Shown here: piece after piece, positions 60,752 to 64,000 of the stretch
Layout of the letters: every line of letters begins with the position of its first letter
How positions within the stretch are numbered: position 1 is the stretch's first letter
DNA from: Nocardia flavorosea NBRC 108225
GTDB taxonomy: Bacteria; Actinomycetota; Actinomycetes; Mycobacteriales; Mycobacteriaceae
Direction: 5' to 3'
Assembly: GCF_001613385.1 (NCBI RefSeq)
Contig: NZ_BDCG01000013.1
Span: 310,001 to 374,000 of the forward strand
DNA length: 64,000 nucleotides
Notes under the pieces: generated by a model
Told to the model about the DNA's origin: nothing
The model's input: the letters and a program-made list of their open reading frames with translations, nothing else
Database searches by the model: none
Position numbers and translations under genes: made by a program

Positions 60752-61495
60752 TCACCAGCGGGCCGTGAGTGCACCGAGCGCACCGAGCGCGACCGCGGCC
60801 GCCGTCGAGGTGCGCAACACGGTGGGCCCCAGCCGCACCACATCGGCACCGGCGGCGGCCAGCGCCGTCAACTCCGCATCGTCGAGGCCACCCTCCGGGC
60901 CGACGATCAGCATGACCGCGGGCGCCGCGGCCCACGGCAGCGCGGTGAAGCTTCCGGTCCCCGATTCGTGCAGTGCGGCGACCACCGCACCCTGCGCTTC
61001 CGCCGCACGCACCGCGTCGACCACCTCGGGGGTGCGATGCAGTGCGGTTACCTCGGGGATATAGGCGCGGCGCGACTGCCGGGCCGCTCCCCTGGCCGCC
61101 ACCCGCCATTTCGCCACGCCTTTGTCGGCTTTGGCCTCCCAATTCGAGACACAGCGCGCAGCCTGCCACGGGATGACGACATCGGCACCGGCCTCGGTCA
61201 TCAACTCGACCGCCAATTCCGAGCGCTCGGATTTCGGCAGCGCCTGAACCACCGTCACCGCCGGGGACGCCGGTTCGGCACGGCCCCGGTCACGCACCAA
61301 GAGTTCGAGCTGATTCTTCTGCGCGGCAACAACTTCGGTCTCCGCGACCACACCGCGTCCGTCGGAAAGGCTGATCGCCTCGCCGACCCGGATCCGGCGC
61401 ACCGTCGCGGCGTGCCGGCCCTCCGGGCCGTCCAGCACCGCGATACCGCCCGGCTCCGGGATCTCGTCGAGATAGAAGACGGTCGGAGCGGCCAT
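60752..61495 (-). CDS. rsmE: 16S rRNA (uracil-1498-N3)-methyltransferase RsmE
   Basis: A 247-residue SPOUT-fold methyltransferase. The PUA-like N-terminal domain has EGRHAATVRRIRVGEAISLS. The SAM-binding knot shows LPKSERSELAVELMTEAGAD near 95 and the signature LIVGPEGGLDDAELTALAAA near 198, with VRLGPTVLRTSTAAAVALGA at the end. It methylates U1498 of 16S rRNA. It lies 4 bases after dnaJ on the same strand. Confidence 0.95.
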   Translation of the reverse strand: MAAPTVFYLDEIPEPGGIAVLDGPEGRHAATVRRIRVGEAISLSDGRGVVAETEVVAAQKNQLELLVRDRGRAEPASPAVTVVQALPKSERSELAVELMTEAGADVVIPWQAARCVSNWEAKADKGVAKWRVAARGAARQSRRAYIPEVTALHRTPEVVDAVRAAEAQGAVVAALHESGTGSFTALPWAAAPAVMLIVGPEGGLDDAELTALAAAGADVVRLGPTVLRTSTAAAVALGALGALTARW

Positions 61496-61499
61496 CGGG

Positions 61500-62657
61500 T
61501 CAGCGTCCGCTGAAGGACGCGCGCAACCGGGCGAACAGACCGCTGTTGTGCTCGGACTGCGCCGACATCACCTCGGCCTTGTCCCGGCCCCGCAGGCCCT
61601 TGTACTTGCGCAGCAGATCGGTCTGCTTACTGTCCAGTTTGGTGGGCACGACGATATCCAGATGCGCCATCAGATCGCCCCGCGCGCTGGACCGCAACCG
61701 CGGCATACCGTGCCCGCGCAACACCGAGATCTCACCCGGCTGAGTCCCCGCAGCGATGGTGAGCTCGGTGGGGCCGTCCAGAATGGTGTCGATCACCACG
61801 GTGGTGCCCAGGGCGGCGTCCACCATGGGGACCCGGACGGTGCAGTGCAGATCGTCGCCGTCGCGGACGAAGACATCGTGCGGTTGCTCCACGATTTCGA
61901 CATACAGATCCCCGGCGTGACCGCCGCCCGGACCGACTTCGCCCTGCGCGGCCAGCCGCACCCGCATCCCGTTGGCCACACCGGCCGGGATCGGGGCCGC
62001 GATCTCGCGGCGGGCCCGGACCCGGCCGTCGCCCCCACATTTGTGGCAGGGGTCGGGGATGGTTTCCCCGGCGCCGCGGCAGGTCGGGCAGGGACGCGAG
62101 GTGAGTACCTGGCCGAGGAAAGAACGCTGCACCGACTGCACCTCACCGGCACCACCGCAGGTCTCGCAGCGCACCGGCTTGGAGTTGCCGTTGGTGCCCG
62201 CTCCCTTGCAGAGGTCACAGAGGACGGCGGTGTCGACGGTGAGGTGCTTGGTCACCCCGACCGCGCATTCGGCCAGGCTGAGCCGGGTGCGCACGAGCGA
62301 ATCGGCGCCGGGCTGCACCCGCCCCCGGGCCTTGCGCGCGCCGCCCCCGGCGCCACCGCTCATCCCGCCGAAGAAGGCCTCGAACACATCACCCAGCCCG
62401 CCGAAACCGGCGCCGCTGAAACCACCGGCGCCGCCGCCCGCATCCAGCGGATCGCCGCCCATATCGACGATGCGGCGTTTCTCCGGATCCGTCAGCACCT
62501 CGTACGCCGCGGAGACCTCTTTGAACCGGGCCTGCGCGGCCTCGTCGGGGTTCACGTCGGGATGCAGTTCGCGAGCCAGTTTCCGGTACGCGCGTTTGAG
62601 CTCTTGGTCGGAGGCGTCCTTGCCGACACCGAGCAGTCCGTAGTAATCCCGTGCCAC
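61500..62657 (-). CDS. dnaJ: Molecular chaperone DnaJ (DnaJ2)
   Basis: A 385-residue type I DnaJ co-chaperone of DnaK. The J domain at residues 1-70 contains the HPD motif in RELHPDVNPDEA. A G/F-rich linker follows (GGGAGGFSGAGFGGLGDVFE). Four zinc-finger repeats cover about 150-215 (CDLCKGAG, CETCGGAG, CPTCRGAG, CHKCGGDG). The C-terminal substrate-binding domains complete it. Paired with hrcA and rsmE as in Rv2372c-Rv2374c, it corresponds to dnaJ2 rather than the dnaK-linked dnaJ1. Confidence 0.96.
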   Translation of the reverse strand: MARDYYGLLGVGKDASDQELKRAYRKLARELHPDVNPDEAAQARFKEVSAAYEVLTDPEKRRIVDMGGDPLDAGGGAGGFSGAGFGGLGDVFEAFFGGMSGGAGGGARKARGRVQPGADSLVRTRLSLAECAVGVTKHLTVDTAVLCDLCKGAGTNGNSKPVRCETCGGAGEVQSVQRSFLGQVLTSRPCPTCRGAGETIPDPCHKCGGDGRVRARREIAAPIPAGVANGMRVRLAAQGEVGPGGGHAGDLYVEIVEQPHDVFVRDGDDLHCTVRVPMVDAALGTTVVIDTILDGPTELTIAAGTQPGEISVLRGHGMPRLRSSARGDLMAHLDIVVPTKLDSKQTDLLRKYKGLRGRDKAEVMSAQSEHNSGLFARLRASFSGR

Positions 62658-63003
62658 TTGAGTTCTCTTAGTCCTTGGTCGCTGTCCACGGCCCCGGCCT
62701 CATCCGGCCGGCCGCATGACTCCTGTCGGATGTAGCCGCCCGGCCGTGATCTAAGTCGGGTCGACTCAACTTTAGCCGTCTGAATATCCGAGCGTAACAG
62801 TGCCCGGTGGCGCGCCTCCGGCGCGCTGTGTTTTGTTTTGCGGCGCCGCGGGTTTTGGCCCCCCTCGGTCCAGAACCTTGCAGGGCCTCGCTGAACTCGG
62901 CACCACCCTTGGTTACGTCGGGGTTCGTATCGGTCCGCGCGAGGCCTCACGCGGCGGGGCACGGCCCGTTGTTACGTTGGAGTTCCGGGGCCGATCTTCG
63001 GCC
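62658..63003. other. hrcA-dnaJ intergenic region
   Basis: A 346-base gap without a gene. It holds an AACTCAAG sequence (minus strand) about 10 bases before dnaJ and the HAIR-like element at 62750-62770, so dnaJ may have its own heat-regulated promoter in addition to read-through from hrcA. Confidence 0.4.
62750..62770 (-). promoter_or_regulatory. Possible HspR (HAIR-like) element upstream of dnaJ
   Basis: On the minus strand GTTGAGT, a 7-base spacer and ACTTAGA resemble the HAIR consensus CTTGAGT-N7-ACTCAAG (10 of 14 positions). The inner part AGTCG-GGT-CGACT is a perfect short inverted repeat. It lies about 95 bases before the dnaJ start. HspR control is only a suggestion. Confidence 0.35.
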
Positions 63004-64000
63004 TCACCGTTCGGCGAGGACCTCGCCGATGTAGCGGGCGACGGCCGCGACGGAGGCGATCGTTCCCGGGTAGTCCATCCGGGTGGGGCCGAGCACACCC
63101 ATACCGCCCAGGACCGCGCCCGCGGCGCCGTAGCCGGTGGTGACGACCGAGGTTCCCCGCATCTCCTCGACCTGGGTTTCCTCACCGATCCGCACCGTCA
63201 CCGTCCCGGGCTGCTGGGCGGCGGCCAGCAGTTTGAGCACCACGACCTGCTCCTCGAGCGCTTCCAGCACGGTACGCAGCGAACCGTGCAGTCCGAAATC
63301 GCCGGCGTTGCGGGTGAGGTTGGCGGTGCCGCCGAGCACGAGCCGCTCCTCGGGATGCTCGACCAGGGTTTCCACCAGCACCGTCGACACCTTGATCAGC
63401 ACATCCCGCAGCTGCGGCGGCGCCTGTTCCGGCAGTTCGGCCACCGCGGCGGAGGCAGCGGCGAGGCGTTTACCGTCCATGGCCGCACCCAGCATGCCGC
63501 GCAGCGCGGCCAGGTCCTCGTCGTCGACGACGGTGCCCAGTTCCACGATGCGCTGATCGACCCGGCCGGTATCGGTGATCACCACCAGCAGCAACCGTGC
63601 CGGATTCAGCGCCACCACCTCGAGGTGGCGCACCGTCGACGCGGATACCGTCGGATACTGGACGACAGCAACCTGACGGGTGAGCTGGGCCAGCAGCCGG
63701 ACCCCGCGGCGCAGCACATCGTCGAGATCGACCCCCGATTCCAGGAACTGCATGATCGCCTTGCGTTCCGCGGCCGACAGCGGTTTCACATCGGCGATAC
63801 GGTCCACGAACTGCCGGTATCCCTTGTCGGTGGGTATCCGCCCCGAGCTGGTGTGCGGCTGGGCGATATACCCCTCGGCTTCCAGAACGGCCATATCGTT
63901 GCGGACGGTTGCACTGGAAACACCCAGGTTGTGCCGGTCGACCAGGGTCTTCGAGCCGATGGGCTCCTTGGTGGCGACGTAGTCGGCGACAATCGCCCGC
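63004..64000 (-). CDS. hrcA: Heat-inducible transcription repressor HrcA (5' end outside window)
   Basis: The frame runs from the window edge to a TGA at 63004-63006, about 332 codons. The N-terminal winged helix is partly visible (AIVADYVATKEPIGSKTLVD, RHNLGVSSATVRNDMAVLEA, EGYIAQPHTSSGRIPTDKGY). The GAF-like core and C-terminal domain follow (TVTVRIGEETQVEEMRGTSV, VLGPTRMDYPGTIASVAAVA, RYIGEVLAER). Only the first few residues are missing. HrcA represses chaperone genes via CIRCE elements; none is visible inside the window. Confidence 0.96.
   Translation of the reverse strand, partial: RAIVADYVATKEPIGSKTLVDRHNLGVSSATVRNDMAVLEAEGYIAQPHTSSGRIPTDKGYRQFVDRIADVKPLSAAERKAIMQFLESGVDLDDVLRRGVRLLAQLTRQVAVVQYPTVSASTVRHLEVVALNPARLLLVVITDTGRVDQRIVELGTVVDDEDLAALRGMLGAAMDGKRLAAASAAVAELPEQAPPQLRDVLIKVSTVLVETLVEHPEERLVLGGTANLTRNAGDFGLHGSLRTVLEALEEQVVVLKLLAAAQQPGTVTVRIGEETQVEEMRGTSVVTTGYGAAGAVLGGMGVLGPTRMDYPGTIASVAAVARYIGEVLAER

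Overview
The window looks like a chromosomal segment of a high-GC mycolic-acid actinobacterium, most likely Nocardia or a close relative. The support is very high GC third-codon use, frequent GTG and TTG starts, F420/deazaflavin-type enzymes, cutinase and ceramidase homologues, a conservon (Cvn) signalling operon with paired P450s, and a right-hand gene order glyS / smtB-zur / uppS / recO / era / CNNM-CorC / ybeY / phoH / rsmE / dnaJ2 / hrcA that matches, from memory, the Rv2357c-Rv2374c block of Mycobacterium tuberculosis. The genus is an inference; the gene order is seen.

Left part (about 1-34.7 kb) is accessory. It holds a DUF2306 membrane protein cut by the window edge, an F420-type oxidoreductase and a GT-C membrane protein; a divergent iron-siderophore ABC uptake locus (3.76-7.86 kb) whose shared promoter has two overlapping IdeR/DtxR-like boxes; a patch of gene wreckage (7.9-9.35 kb); an ECF-sigma/Asp23-Gls24/AmaP envelope-stress operon (10.08-14.27 kb) whose second gene fuses an anti-sigma-type zinc motif to an Asp23 domain; a ceramidase followed by a broken quinone-oxidoreductase gene; a six-enzyme acyl-CoA catabolism operon under a tandem-TetR regulator (17.4-24.3 kb), divergent from an SMP-30 lactonase; a P450 lacking the ExxR arginine; and a cobalamin-riboswitch operon (27.2-31.6 kb) encoding BtuF-, BtuC- and BtuD-like transporter parts and a metallo-beta-lactamase-CobU fusion. 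TerD, a deazaflavin oxidoreductase with its TetR regulator, and a frameshifted membrane-protein gene close this part.

Right part (about 34.7-64 kb) is mostly core: tRNA-Asn, dnaG, dgt, a YdcF-like protein, a MerR regulator with a 19-bp-spacer promoter, a cutinase, an MBL hydrolase, glyS, the zinc-sensing smtB-zur pair, a YhgE-like exporter with a divergent TetR regulator, uppS, recO, then a cvnA-B-C-D operon ending in a CYP157-like/CYP154-like P450 pair between recO and era, and finally era to hrcA, all on the minus strand.

Non-coding structure is rich. There are several long perfect terminator hairpins between convergent genes, palindromic operators inside TetR, MerR and SmtB promoters, a 33-bp repeat in three copies upstream of dnaG and smtB, and a 63-bp tandem duplication across the zur stop codon. 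I found no CRISPR array, prophage, insertion sequence or rRNA. No single wholly new system is proven; the strongest candidates for follow-up are the sigma/ZAS-Asp23 operon, the MBL-CobU fusion, the tandem TetR protein and the 33-bp repeat family.
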